From Helicobacter heilmannii (lineage in GTDB: Bacteria; Campylobacterota; Campylobacteria; Campylobacterales; Helicobacteraceae), in contig NZ_CDMK01000002.1 of assembly GCF_001283065.1 (NCBI RefSeq), positions 358,118 to 422,117 on the forward strand: a DNA stretch of 64,000 nucleotides, given 5' to 3'. The position numbers and the translations under genes are program-made. Under the pieces are notes generated by a model that ran no database searches, was not told the DNA's origin, and worked only from the letters and a program-made list of their open reading frames with translations. Shown in pieces: positions 36,721-45,403 of this stretch. Numbering within the stretch: the stretch's first letter is position 1; the number at the start of each line of letters is the position of its first letter.

Positions 36721-37029
36721 TCAATCTTTGAACGATTTTAAGCGTTCTTGCACCATATACAGCTGGTATTGCAGATAATTCACCACCAAATCCAACTTCA
36801 TGGGTAAATTCTTGGTCTGGGGGGATTTTAACCCCTCAAAGAGCAAGAGCGTTTTTTGCTCCAAATCCTTTAAGAATTGTTGCTCTTCCTGCAAGGCCTT
36901 GGGGTTTTGTTTAGCAGGCGGAGTTTGCGCTGTCTTATGTACAGCTACGGCTTTGGGCTGTTGCTCCACTTGTTCGATCTCATCTAGGGCTTGGGAGATG
37001 ATGTTTTTTAATTCCATTTGAGCAACCAT
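36721..37029 (-). CDS. small conserved cytoplasmic protein upstream of arsR
   Basis: The function is unknown. The 102-residue protein is soluble, Gln/Glu/Lys-rich, with a low-complexity centre (KTAQTPPAKQNPKALQEEQQ) and a helical C-terminus (LDLVVNYLQYQLYMVQERLKSF). It corresponds in position and style to the small gene next to arsR in H. pylori, with a proposed relative in Campylobacter, but I am not certain of that link. An alternative start (ATG 37017) would overlap only the stop of the upstream gene. The two small genes overlap by 22 bp and are probably one transcription unit. Confidence 0.7.
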   Translation of the reverse strand: MVAQMELKNIISQALDEIEQVEQQPKAVAVHKTAQTPPAKQNPKALQEEQQFLKDLEQKTLLLFEGLKSPQTKNLPMKLDLVVNYLQYQLYMVQERLKSFKD

Positions 37030-37319
37030 TGTTCGATTGTTGCAAGTTCTGCTGGGGTGGCGGCTTGGCTGAATAAAGTTTGCATGTTTTGGATTTGAAA
37101 ATGTTGCAGGGGAGCGTATTGGCTCAAATGTGCCCCCGATTTGGGTTTGGCAGGCGCAGACTCGGGATTTTTTAGCTCGAGTGCACTCAAGCGTTTATGG
37201 CTCTGGAGGGCCTGCTTGTGGTGCGGGTCGCTCTTTAAAATGCTCTTGTAAATCTGCAAGGCCTCCACAACACGCCCCTGTAATTCATACACACCCGCCA
37301 ACGCAATCGCTTGTTCCAC
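37008..37319 (-). CDS. small TPR-like protein
   Basis: This is a 103-residue protein with one recognisable tetratricopeptide-like repeat at the N-terminus (IALAGVYELQGRVVEALQIYKSILKSDPHHKQALQ), a Pro/Lys linker and a short C-terminal helical pair. It is likely to mediate protein contacts; its partner is unknown. It overlaps the next small gene and lies in the same position as a small gene near arsRS in H. pylori. The divergent cation antiporter gene starts 97 bp away. Confidence 0.7.
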   Translation of the reverse strand: MEQAIALAGVYELQGRVVEALQIYKSILKSDPHHKQALQSHKRLSALELKNPESAPAKPKSGAHLSQYAPLQHFQIQNMQTLFSQAATPAELATIEQWLLKWN

Positions 37320-37352
37320 TCTAAAAACCTTAATTGTTTATTCAACTTATTA

Positions 37353-37358
37353 TATAAT
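37353..37358 (+). promoter_or_regulatory. -10 box of the cation antiporter promoter
   Basis: TATAAT lies 58 bp before the ATG at 37416, in an AT-rich divergent intergenic region. The flanking sequence is TTATTATATAATAGG. No -35 box is obvious, which is common in Helicobacter. Confidence 0.6.
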
Positions 37359-37415
37359 AGGTCCTTTTAATCATTGCTTTTAACTTCAGTTGGAAAGGGT
37401 GGATAAGAGCGCAAA

Positions 37416-38654
37416 ATGGAAGTGCATGCGCTATATGTAGTTGTCGCAGGGTTGGGGCTTAGTGTAGTGAGCGGTTTGTTGCTTAAAAAAATCGAAATGC
37501 CCGTCATCATCGGGTATATCCTCACCGGGCTTGTCATCGCCGCCCTTTTCCATATTCAAGATTTTGAATCACTTTCAGAAATCGCCGACTTTGGGATCGT
37601 GTTTTTAATGTTCATGATCGGGCTGGAGTTTAACTTTGACAAGCTCAAAACCATGAAACAAGAGGTCCTGCTCTTTGGGGGGTTGCAAGTGGTCTTGACC
37701 TCTATTTTGTTGCTGCTCTTTGGTTACTTTGTGATGGGTTCGTCTTGGGGATTTTCTTTGGTTGTGGCGATGGGCTTTTCGCTCTCCTCCACGGCAATTG
37801 TGCTCAAGTTCTTTGAAGAGAGCAAGCAATTAAACACCTCTGTGGGCAAGATCGTGGTGGGGATTTTGATCTTCCAAGACATTGCCGCCATCCCCATGCT
37901 CTTGATCCTCATGCTCATGGGCGGGGAGAGCAACCACTTTTTAGGTCTAGTGGTCAAAACCATCGTGTCGGCAGCCATCATTTTAACCCTATTGCTCCTA
38001 CCAGGCAAATTGGCTGCCACAAGGATTTTAAGTCTAGCTGCCGAGAGCCGTCTGCCTGAGATTTTCATGGGGACGATTCTTTTGATCGTCTTTGGGGCGG
38101 CGAGCCTAAGCCACTTCTTTGGCTTTTCCATGTCACTTGGGGCGTTTGTGGCGGGCATGGCGATCTCTAAGTCGCGTTATCGCATCCGGGTGCAAGAAGA
38201 GTTTGCCCCGCTGAAAAACATTTTTTTGGGACTTTTTTTTGTTACGGTGGGCATGCAAATCCATCTAGAGTTCTTGTTTGAAAACCTCTTTGCGGTGATT
38301 TTCTTACTCGTGGTCGCCATGTTCTTAAAAACAGCGTTTTTGTTCGGGATTTTAAAAATCTTTAGAGACAGCAAGAGCTCTTTAAAGGCTGCCCTATCCT
38401 TGGCGCAAATTGGGGAGTTTGCCTTGGTGGTATTTTTAAGCGCAAGCAAGCACAAACTTCTGATCCTGCAAAAACATGAGGGCATTTTGGCCTTCTTACG
38501 CGACCAAGACATCATCCATGTGAGTGGGGATGAAATCCAACAATTCTTGGTGCTGATGATCATTTTCTCTATGCTCATCACCCCCTTTATTTTAAAATAC
38601 TTAGACGCGATTGTAGACTTTTTTATCGATAAATTTAGCAGAAATAAGGCTTGA
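37416..38654 (+). CDS. CPA2-family cation/proton antiporter (KefB-like)
   Basis: This is a 412-residue inner-membrane antiporter with about twelve hydrophobic segments. The CPA2 family is recognised from KIEMPVIIGYILTGLV, IADFGIVFLMFMIGLEFNF, the paired acidic-region segment GILIFQDIAAIPMLLIL and the later GAFVAGMAISKSRYRIRVQEEFAPLKNIFLGLFFVTVGM. There is no C-terminal RCK/TrkA-N domain, so glutathione-gated potassium efflux as in E. coli KefB is not implied; Na+/H+ or K+/H+ exchange is possible. H. pylori has a similar gene named kefB. hom follows after six bases. Confidence 0.88.
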   Translation: MEVHALYVVVAGLGLSVVSGLLLKKIEMPVIIGYILTGLVIAALFHIQDFESLSEIADFGIVFLMFMIGLEFNFDKLKTMKQEVLLFGGLQVVLTSILLLLFGYFVMGSSWGFSLVVAMGFSLSSTAIVLKFFEESKQLNTSVGKIVVGILIFQDIAAIPMLLILMLMGGESNHFLGLVVKTIVSAAIILTLLLLPGKLAATRILSLAAESRLPEIFMGTILLIVFGAASLSHFFGFSMSLGAFVAGMAISKSRYRIRVQEEFAPLKNIFLGLFFVTVGMQIHLEFLFENLFAVIFLLVVAMFLKTAFLFGILKIFRDSKSSLKAALSLAQIGEFALVVFLSASKHKLLILQKHEGILAFLRDQDIIHVSGDEIQQFLVLMIIFSMLITPFILKYLDAIVDFFIDKFSRNKA

Positions 38655-38660
38655 TCAAGA

Positions 38661-39803
38661 ATGGTTCGAATTGGGATTGTAGGCTTGGGCTGTGTGGGCT
38701 TAAGTGTGGTGGAGATTTTAAACAAACACGCCACCCTCTTGGCGCAAAGGTGCGGGTACAAACTCGTGGTGCAAAGGGGAGTGGTTCGGAATTTAAATAA
38801 AAAACGCTCTATAGATTTTGCCTTAAGCACGGACATCAACACCCTTTTAGACGACCCACAGATCGATCTCATCGTAGAACTGAGCGGGCAGGTGGATCTG
38901 GCCTACGAACTTGCCACAAAGGCCCTAGAGCAAGGCAAGGGCTTTGTCAGCGCAAACAAGGCGATGCTTGCCAAGCATCAAGAGCTCATCCACAGCCCCA
39001 TCGGCTTTGAGGCGAGTGTGGGCGGAGGCATCCCTTTAATCAAAGCCTTAAAGGAGGGGCTGGTGTCCAATGCAATCATTAGCATACAAGGTGTGGTGAA
39101 TGGAACTTGTAATTTCATCTTAGAACAAATGGATTTAGGCCAAAGTTTTGAAAATGCCCTAAAACAAGCCCAAGAGCTGGGCTACGCCGAAGCAAATACC
39201 CACCTAGACACCAGTGGACAAGACAGCGCGCATAAACTGCTCATCTTAGCGTCCCTAGCCTTTGGGGGGCAGATTGCGCCTGAGGATGTAGAAGTGCGTG
39301 GCATTGATAGGATCACCAACGCTGATTTAATCTATGCCAAACGCCTAGGTTATCGCCTAAAACTTTTAGCCCAAGCCCGCCAAACACAGAGGGGTTTGGC
39401 TTTGAGCGTGGGGCCTGTTTTGTTGCCACAAAAACACATGCTCGCCCAAGTTGAGGGCGTGATGAACGGGGCGGTTTTTGTGGGCGATAGTGTGGGAGAG
39501 ACCTTTTATTATGGTGCAGGGGCAGGAGGCCTTGCCACAGCCAGTGCTGTGGTGAGCGACATTGTGGACTTTTGCAGACAAAAACACCCCCCACAGCCAA
39601 CGAAATTACTCAGAATCGCCACCGCCCCAACCCCCCCCACCCCCCACTATGTCCGCCTAGAGCAGCCCATGCCCCAAAACATCCCCGCCACTTTGCACTT
39701 TTGTGCAGAGCAAGAGTACATTTACACCACACCGCCCACAAACTTAGCCCATTTGCAAGAGGGCCTAGGCTCACAGGCGCAGATTTATCCCATTTTAGCG
39801 TGA
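38661..39803 (+). CDS. hom: homoserine dehydrogenase
   Basis: This enzyme reduces aspartate semialdehyde to homoserine, for threonine and methionine. The 380 residues contain the NAD(P) loop GIVGLGCVGLSVVEIL, the SANKAMLAKH segment, the catalytic block GGGIPLIKALKEGLVSNAIISIQGVVNGTCNFIL and LGYAEANTHLDTSGQDSAHKLLILASLAFG with the active Lys and Asp. The C-terminal ACT-like regulatory part is short, making the protein about 40 residues shorter than I remember for H. pylori. A C8 tract (39631-39638) lies in the linker before that part; one extra C would fuse hom to yraN in frame. Confidence 0.94.
   Translation: MVRIGIVGLGCVGLSVVEILNKHATLLAQRCGYKLVVQRGVVRNLNKKRSIDFALSTDINTLLDDPQIDLIVELSGQVDLAYELATKALEQGKGFVSANKAMLAKHQELIHSPIGFEASVGGGIPLIKALKEGLVSNAIISIQGVVNGTCNFILEQMDLGQSFENALKQAQELGYAEANTHLDTSGQDSAHKLLILASLAFGGQIAPEDVEVRGIDRITNADLIYAKRLGYRLKLLAQARQTQRGLALSVGPVLLPQKHMLAQVEGVMNGAVFVGDSVGETFYYGAGAGGLATASAVVSDIVDFCRQKHPPQPTKLLRIATAPTPPTPHYVRLEQPMPQNIPATLHFCAEQEYIYTTPPTNLAHLQEGLGSQAQIYPILA
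39631..39638 (+). repeat. C8 homopolymer tract inside hom
   Basis: Eight C, followed by A and six more C, encode the Pro/Thr linker of homoserine dehydrogenase. Because the alternative frame is open from 39572 to the yraN stop at 40135, a +1 change (C9) would replace the last ~58 residues of Hom and fuse it to YraN. Confidence 0.7.
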
Positions 39804-40135
39804 ACGCGAGGGGGCAGCTAGCCGAGGATTTGGCCTGCGTGTATTTACAAAAGCAGGGGTGCGCCATCCTTTGCCGCAACTTTTATAGCCCCTTTGGCGA
39901 GATCGACATTATCGCCACCAAGGAGGGGGTGTTGCACTTTATAGAGGTGAAAAGCCGGCGTAAAGGAGAGCCGATCTATGCCATCACACCGCATAAATTG
40001 CAGAAAATCCAAGCCACCATTGGAGTATATTTGCAAGAAAACCCCAGCGATCTGCCCTTTTGCATAGACGCGCTCACTCTACAAGGAGAGTTACCAAATT
40101 GCCACATTGCGTGGATTCAAAACATAGGACTTTGA
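39800..40135 (+). CDS. YraN/UPF0102 family endonuclease-like protein
   Basis: This is a 111-residue protein of the YraN (UPF0102) family, which has a restriction-endonuclease-like fold. The motif is intact: GQLAEDLACVYLQKQGCAILCRNF, then GEIDIIATKEGVLHFIEVKSRRK, giving E, D and the E-x-K triad. Function in bacteria is unresolved. The open frame extends back to 39572 inside hom; the GTG at 39800, which overlaps the hom stop, is the natural coupled start and gives the normal family length. Order hom-yraN-trxA-trxB matches H. pylori. Confidence 0.9.
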   Translation: MNARGQLAEDLACVYLQKQGCAILCRNFYSPFGEIDIIATKEGVLHFIEVKSRRKGEPIYAITPHKLQKIQATIGVYLQENPSDLPFCIDALTLQGELPNCHIAWIQNIGL

Positions 40136-40163
40136 GTTTAAAGGCAGGATTTACAATCCATGT

Positions 40164-40169
40164 TATAAT
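40164..40169 (+). promoter_or_regulatory. -10 box of the trxA promoter
   Basis: TATAAT, preceded by TG-T, lies 32 bp before the trxA ATG at 40201. A strong AGGAGA ribosome-binding site follows at 40191-40196. trxA, trxB and dapB overlap one another, so this promoter probably drives all three. Confidence 0.65.
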
Positions 40170-40200
40170 GCCAGCCTAAATTAAAAGTTTAGGAGAACAG

Positions 40201-40518
40201 ATGTCTAGTTATATTGAATTAACAAATGAAAATTTTGATGTGGAAACTCAGAGCGGAGCAGTGGTCGTAGATTTTTGGGCACCTTGGTGTGGGCCTTGTA
40301 AAATGCTCTCACCCGTCATTGATGAGTTGGCGAGTGAATACGCCGGTCGGGCTAAGGTGTGTAAAGTGAATACAGACGAACAAGAAGAATTGGCTGCCCG
40401 CCATGGCATCCGCAGCATCCCCACCGTCTTTTACATGAAGGACGGCAAAATACTCAACCAAACCGTGGGGGCACTCTCCAAACAATCCTTGAAAGACAAC
40501 ATTGACAAACTCCTCTAA
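40201..40518 (+). CDS. trxA: thioredoxin
   Basis: This small cytoplasmic disulfide reductant has 105 residues with the active site WCGPCK in the [20 protein letters not shown] context and the cis-Pro loop [12 protein letters not shown]. It is reduced by thioredoxin reductase, encoded directly downstream and overlapping or abutting it. In Helicobacter thioredoxin also supports peroxiredoxin AhpC and arginase. Confidence 0.97.
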   Translation: MSSYIELTNENFDVETQSGAVVVDFWAPWCGPCKMLSPVIDELASEYAGRAKVCKVNTDEQEELAARHGIRSIPTVFYMKDGKILNQTVGALSKQSLKDNIDKLL

Positions 40519-40525
40519 TGCATCT

Positions 40526-41464
40526 TTGTTAGACTTGGCGATCGTTGGCGGGGGTCCGGCGGGGTTGAGCGCGGGACTTTACGCCACAAGAGGGGGGCTT
40601 AAGGAGGTGGTGTTGTTTGAGAAGGGCGCGCCTGGAGGACAGATCACTTTCAGCAGTGAGATCGAGAACTACCCCGGGGTGCGTGAGATTGTGAGCGGGC
40701 TAGACTTCATGCAACCTTGGCAGGAGCAGTGCTTTCGCTTTGGCTTAAAACATGAAATGGCTTTAGTAACCCAAATCAAGCCCAGCGGGGCGCATTTTGC
40801 GATTCTTACTGATGAGAATAAAGTCTTTCACGCAAGGAGCGTGGTTTTAGCCACAGGCGGCCGGCCTAAAAGGGCGGGTGTGAAGGGTGAAAACGAATTT
40901 TGGGGCAATGGGGTGAGCACCTGCGCAACCTGCGATGGCTTCTTTTACAAGAATAAGGAGGTGGCGGTTTTGGGCGGGGGAGACACTGCCCTAGAGGAAG
41001 CCCTTTATTTGGCCAAAATCTGCGCTAAAGTCTATCTCATCCACCGCCGCGACACTTTCCGTGCCGCCCCCATTACCCTAGAAAAAGCCAAGAACAACCC
41101 CAAAATCGAGTTTCTCACCCCAGCCGTGGTTGAAGAAATCAAGGGTGATTCAAGCGGGGTTAACACCGTTGTGTTTAAAAACACCCATACAGGCGTGCTA
41201 AAAGAGCTATCTGTGCCCGGGATTTTCATCTTTGTGGGCTATGAGATCAATAACGATGTGTTAAAACAAGACGACAAGAGCATGCTCTGTGCTTGCGACC
41301 CTTATGGGGCAGTTGTGGTGGATTTGGCGATGAAGACAAACATAAAAGGGCTCTTTGCCGCTGGAGATGTGCGCACACAGGCGGCCAAACAGGTGGTCTG
41401 TGCGGCCGGAGATGGGGCCACCGCCGCGCTCTCGGCCCTTGCTTATTTGGAGGGACATTCTTGA
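40526..41464 (+). CDS. trxB: thioredoxin reductase
   Basis: This FAD- and NADPH-dependent enzyme reduces TrxA. The N-terminal FAD loop is [18 protein letters not shown], the redox cysteines are in [16 protein letters not shown], the NADPH loop is [19 protein letters not shown] and the C-terminal FAD segment is [11 protein letters not shown]. The start is uncertain: the frame opens with TTG at 40502 (overlapping trxA) and has a second TTG at 40526, which gives the expected short N-terminus (312 residues, [10 protein letters not shown]). Neither has a clear ribosome-binding site, suggesting translational coupling. The stop overlaps the dapB start. Confidence 0.95.
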   Translation: MLDLAIVGGGPAGLSAGLYATRGGLKEVVLFEKGAPGGQITFSSEIENYPGVREIVSGLDFMQPWQEQCFRFGLKHEMALVTQIKPSGAHFAILTDENKVFHARSVVLATGGRPKRAGVKGENEFWGNGVSTCATCDGFFYKNKEVAVLGGGDTALEEALYLAKICAKVYLIHRRDTFRAAPITLEKAKNNPKIEFLTPAVVEEIKGDSSGVNTVVFKNTHTGVLKELSVPGIFIFVGYEINNDVLKQDDKSMLCACDPYGAVVVDLAMKTNIKGLFAAGDVRTQAAKQVVCAAGDGATAALSALAYLEGHS

Positions 41465-42237
41465 CACAAGCGTTGCAAGTAGGCATCTCGGGAGCAAGTG
41501 GCAAGGTCGGAGGCTTACTCGCCAAAGAGATACAAAAGCACCCTCACCTAGCCCTATCCAGTATCTTTTTACGCCAAAATTTAAGCCTACAACTCGCCCA
41601 AATCCTGCCCCAAGAGACCTTTGTAACCAACGATGTGGAGCAGTTTCTCGCCCACTGCCAGCTTGTGATCGACTTTTCCTCACCCAAGGCTTTGGACACA
41701 CTCTTATCTGCACTGCTTCAAACCCCTCTGCCCCTTGTGTGCGGCACAACGGGCTTGCAAGAGCAGTGGCAGGTTTTGGCAGAGCTGAGCCAAAAAGTCC
41801 CTGTTTTATATGCATCCAACATGTCCTTAGGCGTGGCGGTACTCAATGAAGTGGTTGGGGCGGTGGCAAAAAACTTAGAGCACGCTGACATTGAGATTAC
41901 CGAGATCCACCACCGCTTTAAAAAAGACGCGCCCAGCGGGACGGCCCTAACTTTAGGGCAAACTTGCGCCTACGCTCGTGGGGTGGATTTCAAAGAGGTG
42001 TGCCAAGAACACAGAGAGGGGGCACGCAAAGAGGGCGAAATCGGCTTTACGAGTCTAAGAGCAGGCGATGTGGTGGGGCGACACACCGTGGGCTTTTATT
42101 TAGACGGGGAGTATTTGGAGCTCAGCCACACCGCCACAGACCGCAATATTTTTGCCAAGGGCGCGCTCGAAGCGGCCAAGTGGCTTTCCGTCCAAAAACC
42201 TGGGCTTTATAACATCCAAGACATTTACCGCTCTTAA
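41461..42237 (+). CDS. dapB: 4-hydroxy-tetrahydrodipicolinate reductase
   Basis: DapB makes tetrahydrodipicolinate for lysine and peptidoglycan diaminopimelate. The 258 residues include the nucleotide loop [41 protein letters not shown], the catalytic [18 protein letters not shown] block and [27 protein letters not shown]. The frame is open from 41293 inside trxB, but the TTG at 41461 overlapping the trxB stop gives a normal DapB N-terminus. I remember dapB elsewhere in the H. pylori genome, so this adjacency may be specific to this lineage. Confidence 0.94.
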   Translation: MTQALQVGISGASGKVGGLLAKEIQKHPHLALSSIFLRQNLSLQLAQILPQETFVTNDVEQFLAHCQLVIDFSSPKALDTLLSALLQTPLPLVCGTTGLQEQWQVLAELSQKVPVLYASNMSLGVAVLNEVVGAVAKNLEHADIEITEIHHRFKKDAPSGTALTLGQTCAYARGVDFKEVCQEHREGARKEGEIGFTSLRAGDVVGRHTVGFYLDGEYLELSHTATDRNIFAKGALEAAKWLSVQKPGLYNIQDIYRS

Positions 42238-43076
42238 AGAGCGTGCATTGTACTCCCTAGCCCACAGATATCCCCCACGATAACTTTTTAAGGTAGGTTG
42301 TGTGCATGGGGGCTTTAGTCCGTTTGTGCGCTGATTTTATGTGGTGCTGGCCACTAAACACCAAATCTAAAGCACCGCCACACACACCCTCTTGCTTAGA
42401 AAAAAGTACAAACAAGTGTGCGTAGGCAATGACTACTTTTAAGCTGGGGGAAACATCAGAAGCAGCAAAATAACTCTATAAAATCCATAGTTTATTTTTG
42501 CCACATAAGCCCCAAATTTAGCCAAACAAACGCTGCCTTTAATATACAGAGTTTCTAGTAAATGAGCACTCCCTTCCTCAAAAGACCTCATGTTAAAAGT
42601 TGTAAACTTAGCTTGAAGATACAAGAGACAAAAGTACAAGCTTTACTCAGAGTCGAATGGAATAAGGATACTGCAAGAAGTCTAGCTTTATAGAATTGGA
42701 TAAAGTTTGGTAGGATGGTTTATAAGCAGGTGTGTAAACTCAGCTCCACATTGGAGTGAAAAGCTCATAGCTAGGGAATTGGGTTAAAATATAAAATACC
42801 TAAACCCTTCAATAAAAATTAATCAGATAACAAGCGCAGCTTCCAAAGAGAAACTAGAAACTACAATAGCGAGATGTGTATTTGGACAAGAGGTCGTTAT
42901 TAAAAAACTCAAGAAGTACCGTGTAATGTGCATAGGGTAGAAAATTCTAAACCAGCAACCTCTTCTAGAAAGCATCGGTCAAAGCCATGGTGGTTTTTAT
43001 ATTTTCTTCTCACGATAACAACCACACATAAAATCTAGATTCGAAAGATTGTTTGCGCAAGTTTCCGTTTAACCAT

Positions 43077-43110
43077 TCTATCTTATTCAAGAATCTATCT
43101 TATTCAAGAA
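43077..43110 (+). repeat. 17-bp tandem duplication
   Basis: The unit TCTATCTTATTCAAGAA occurs twice in direct tandem (43077-43093 and 43094-43110), 34 bp before the -10 box of the next gene. It is therefore about where upstream activator sites or the -35 region would sit. Confidence 0.85.
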
Positions 43111-43143
43111 TTAGAAATGGGGTGAGGATTTACATAAATCTAG

Positions 43144-43149
43144 TATAAT
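43144..43149 (+). promoter_or_regulatory. -10 box of the YtfJ-like gene
   Basis: TATAAT, in the context TCTAGTATAATTC, lies 25 bp before the ATG at 43175. A GGTG-type weak ribosome-binding site follows. This is the best promoter in the otherwise gene-free interval. Confidence 0.65.
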
Positions 43150-43174
43150 TCACAGATCTAATCTAAGGTGTAAC

Positions 43175-43723
43175 ATGAAAAAGATATTTTCAAGTCTGTT
43201 GTTGGTTGTTGGCATGGTGCAAGCCACGAATATCGCTTTAAACCAGCCATTAAAGGAGGTGGTGGTGGAGGACAAGGGTGAGCTTATCTTGCATGGCAAC
43301 TCCATCGACTACAAGAAGTGGGACAGCAAAAGCCTAGTGGGCAAGGTGCGGATTTTGCAGCACATAGCGGGGCGCAAAAGCGTAAAGGCCGAAAACCAAC
43401 CTCTCATGGATAAAATCGTGGCAGCGCACTTTGATGCACACAAATACCAAACCACTAATATTATCAACATAGACGATGCTATCATGGGTACAGGGCTTTT
43501 TGTTAAGGGGGAAACCAAAAAGGCAAAAAAAGAGCACCCAGACAGCCAAGTAGTGATGGATATTGACGGCGTGGTGCAAAAGGCGTGGGATTTAAAAAAG
43601 CAAGAGAGTTTGATTGTAGTTTTGGATAAGGCGGGCAAGGTACACTTCGTGCACGAGGGCAAGCTCACAGATGCCCAAATACAACAAGTGCTGGATTTAG
43701 CGAAAAAGTTGCAACAAGAATAG
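43175..43723 (+). CDS. YtfJ-family periplasmic thioredoxin-fold protein
   Basis: This is a 182-residue secreted protein: signal peptide MKKIFSSLLLVVGMVQA and then a mature domain matching E. coli YtfJ in pattern (GKVRILQHIAGRKSVKAEN, YQTTNIINIDDAIMGTG, GVVQKAWDLKKQESLIVVLDKAGKVHF). YtfJ proteins have a thioredoxin-like fold without a CxxC motif and no established function. It is monocistronic and converges with the glutamate decarboxylase gene. Confidence 0.85.
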   Translation: MKKIFSSLLLVVGMVQATNIALNQPLKEVVVEDKGELILHGNSIDYKKWDSKSLVGKVRILQHIAGRKSVKAENQPLMDKIVAAHFDAHKYQTTNIINIDDAIMGTGLFVKGETKKAKKEHPDSQVVMDIDGVVQKAWDLKKQESLIVVLDKAGKVHFVHEGKLTDAQIQQVLDLAKKLQQE

Positions 43724-43783
43724 GGGCTTTAGCAGGGCACATGCCCTTAAATCCCGCCACCCCTTGGCACGCAGGCACGCAAT

Positions 43784-43799
43784 TTTGGGTTGGCCCAAA
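43784..43799. terminator. possible bidirectional terminator hairpin
   Basis: A 6-bp stem TTTGGG/CCCAAA with a 4-base loop lies between the convergent YtfJ-like and glutamate decarboxylase genes. No U-rich run follows on the plus strand, and only ATTG on the minus strand, so an intrinsic terminator is uncertain. Confidence 0.3.
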
Positions 43800-43824
43800 G
43801 TGGTGGGCTCTCGTTTTTAAAGTT

Positions 43825-45273
43825 TTAATGCGTATACCCCACAGGTACGACCTTGCCATCTTCTGCTGTGCGCTTGATGCGCTTGGTGCGTGTGTTGTCT
43901 AGCTCTTTAATCGCCTGCTTTAGATCCTTTAAGAACAAAGACATTTGTTCCATGCTCTGATCCGCCCTAACGACTACACGCATCACCGACACCTCCTGAA
44001 AGTTCGCCGGCAAAGGATAGGCGGGCACTTGCCAGCCATTAAAGCGCAGGTGCTCGGCTAAATCATATAAATCCCATTGTTTTTCTTGCACCGTCTTTTT
44101 GCTCAAACTCCAGCACACAATGGGGATATTTTGCCCCTCGTTGATGATGTCAAATAGCCCTAAAGACTTGATCCCCCTTGCCAAGAACAGCCCCACATCG
44201 CGGGTTTTGGCATGCACTGCTTTATACCCCTCAAAGCCCCAGCGTACAAAGCAGTAATACTGTGCCCAAATTTGTGAACCCGAGCGGGAAAAGTTGATTT
44301 GAAAAGTGGGCTCAAAGTCGCCCAAATACGCCACTTTAAATACCAATTCTTCGGGCAAATACTCTTTATCCCGCCACAGCACCCAGCCAATTCCCGGATA
44401 AATGAGCCCGTATTTATGCCCCGAAGTAGAGATAGACACAACATTTTTTAAACGGAAATCCCACGCTAGATCGGGTTGCATGAAGGGTAGATACAGCCCC
44501 CCAGAGGCCGCATCCACATGGATGGGCACGCTCAATTTGGCGCGCTGGTTGTACTCGCTTAAGAGTTGGTCTAAGGCCACGATGTCGTCAAAACCGCCTG
44601 TGTAGGTGATGCCCATGATAGGCACAATGCCAATCGTGTACTCATCACAAAGAGCAATTGCTTTTTTAGGGTCTAGGGTGAGGTTGTTAAAATCGCTTAG
44701 GGGCACTTCGCGCAGCTCAATGTCCCAATACACGCAAAACTTCTCCCACACCACTTGGTAACCAGAGCTCACGATAAGATTAGGCTTTTTGGCTGTAATG
44801 TCGATACCTAAAGCTTGTGCCCTCTTGCGCCAGCGGAATTTCATCGCCATCCCGCCCAGCATACACGCCTCAGACGAGCCCACGGTGGAGGTACCCATGT
44901 AGTCCTCATCAGTGTTGGCACTCCATAGGTTAGCGATGATATTCACACATCGTTTTTCAATCTCTGTGGTTTGAGGGTACTCGGCCTTGTCAATGGCGTT
45001 GGTTGCCATGGAGTCGAGCATGATTTTTTTAGCCTCCTCCTCCATGTAGGTTTGCACAAAGGTACAAAGGTTATAGCGGGGGTTGCCATCGTGCATCATC
45101 TCATCGGAGACCAGCTGGTAGGCGATGCGCGGGTCCATCATCTTTTGCCCGATTTTCTCGCGGGGCAACAAGACATCGCTTTCTATGCTGCCAAAAATGG
45201 GCGTGGATGAGCTGTCCGCTTTGAAAACAAATTTCTCTTCATCTCTGTCGATGTGGCTTTTCTTGTGTAGCAT
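43825..45273 (-). CDS. gadB: glutamate decarboxylase
   Basis: This PLP enzyme converts glutamate to GABA while consuming a proton, a classical acid-resistance reaction. The 482 residues match GadB-type enzymes: PRYNLCTFVQTYMEEEA, GTSTVGSSEACMLGGMAMK, the VDAASGG Asp region and the PLP-lysine motif STSGHKYGLIYPGIGW. The C-terminus lacks the usual HGF/Lys-His end, closing VVPVGYTH. No glutamate/GABA antiporter (GadC) gene is in the window. I recall no glutamate decarboxylase in H. pylori, so it may supplement urease for acid survival here. It is divergent from the Sel1 gene. Confidence 0.94.
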   Translation of the reverse strand: MLHKKSHIDRDEEKFVFKADSSSTPIFGSIESDVLLPREKIGQKMMDPRIAYQLVSDEMMHDGNPRYNLCTFVQTYMEEEAKKIMLDSMATNAIDKAEYPQTTEIEKRCVNIIANLWSANTDEDYMGTSTVGSSEACMLGGMAMKFRWRKRAQALGIDITAKKPNLIVSSGYQVVWEKFCVYWDIELREVPLSDFNNLTLDPKKAIALCDEYTIGIVPIMGITYTGGFDDIVALDQLLSEYNQRAKLSVPIHVDAASGGLYLPFMQPDLAWDFRLKNVVSISTSGHKYGLIYPGIGWVLWRDKEYLPEELVFKVAYLGDFEPTFQINFSRSGSQIWAQYYCFVRWGFEGYKAVHAKTRDVGLFLARGIKSLGLFDIINEGQNIPIVCWSLSKKTVQEKQWDLYDLAEHLRFNGWQVPAYPLPANFQEVSVMRVVVRADQSMEQMSLFLKDLKQAIKELDNTRTKRIKRTAEDGKVVPVGYTH

Positions 45274-45371
45274 ACAAACCTCCGTGAAATAAGCTTGTAT
45301 AGCACAAGTGGGTAAATGGGAGTGGATTATGTAGTTTGTTTGGGGCTTTGTGTTTTGGAGGTTATCCGAGT

Positions 45372-45403
45372 TGCACCCTAAAAATTCCTATTTATAGGGT
45401 GCA
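45372..45403. other. 9-bp inverted repeat between gad and the Sel1 gene
   Basis: TGCACCCTA and TAGGGTGCA flank a 14-base AT-rich loop, about 100 bp upstream of gad and about 135 bp upstream of the Sel1 gene. Being between divergent starts, it may be a protein-binding operator or an RNA hairpin in one of the leaders. No follow-on T-run supports a terminator. Confidence 0.45.

Larger units (their letters stand above)
42238..43174 (+). other. 937-bp intergenic region without an intact gene
   Basis: No frame longer than about 66 codons is credible here. The region is AT-richer than its neighbours from about 42460 onward. One stretch on the plus strand (about 42789-42938) stays open for about 50 codons and reads like protein (ITSAASKEKLETTIARC, then GQEVVIKKLKKYRV), bounded by stops, so it may be a relic of a decayed gene. 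The 3' end carries a 17-bp tandem duplication and the promoter of the YtfJ-like gene. No tRNA or IS ends seen. Confidence 0.5.

Noticed and set aside
38663..38690. GGTTCGAATTGGG resembling a tRNA T-arm
   Set aside because: It is the first codons of hom and no other tRNA arms surround it.
39572..39799. YraN frame extended upstream inside hom as a longer N-terminus
   Set aside because: The extra residues are Pro/His/Arg-rich out-of-frame shadow of hom; the GTG overlapping the hom stop gives the normal family length.
41293..41460. DapB with a 56-residue N-terminal extension
   Set aside because: This part is the shadow of trxB in another frame; the TTG at 41461 begins directly before the nucleotide-binding loop.
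42439..42639. 66-codon minus-strand ORF in the gene-free region
   Set aside because: No ribosome-binding site or recognisable domain; AT-rich spurious frame.
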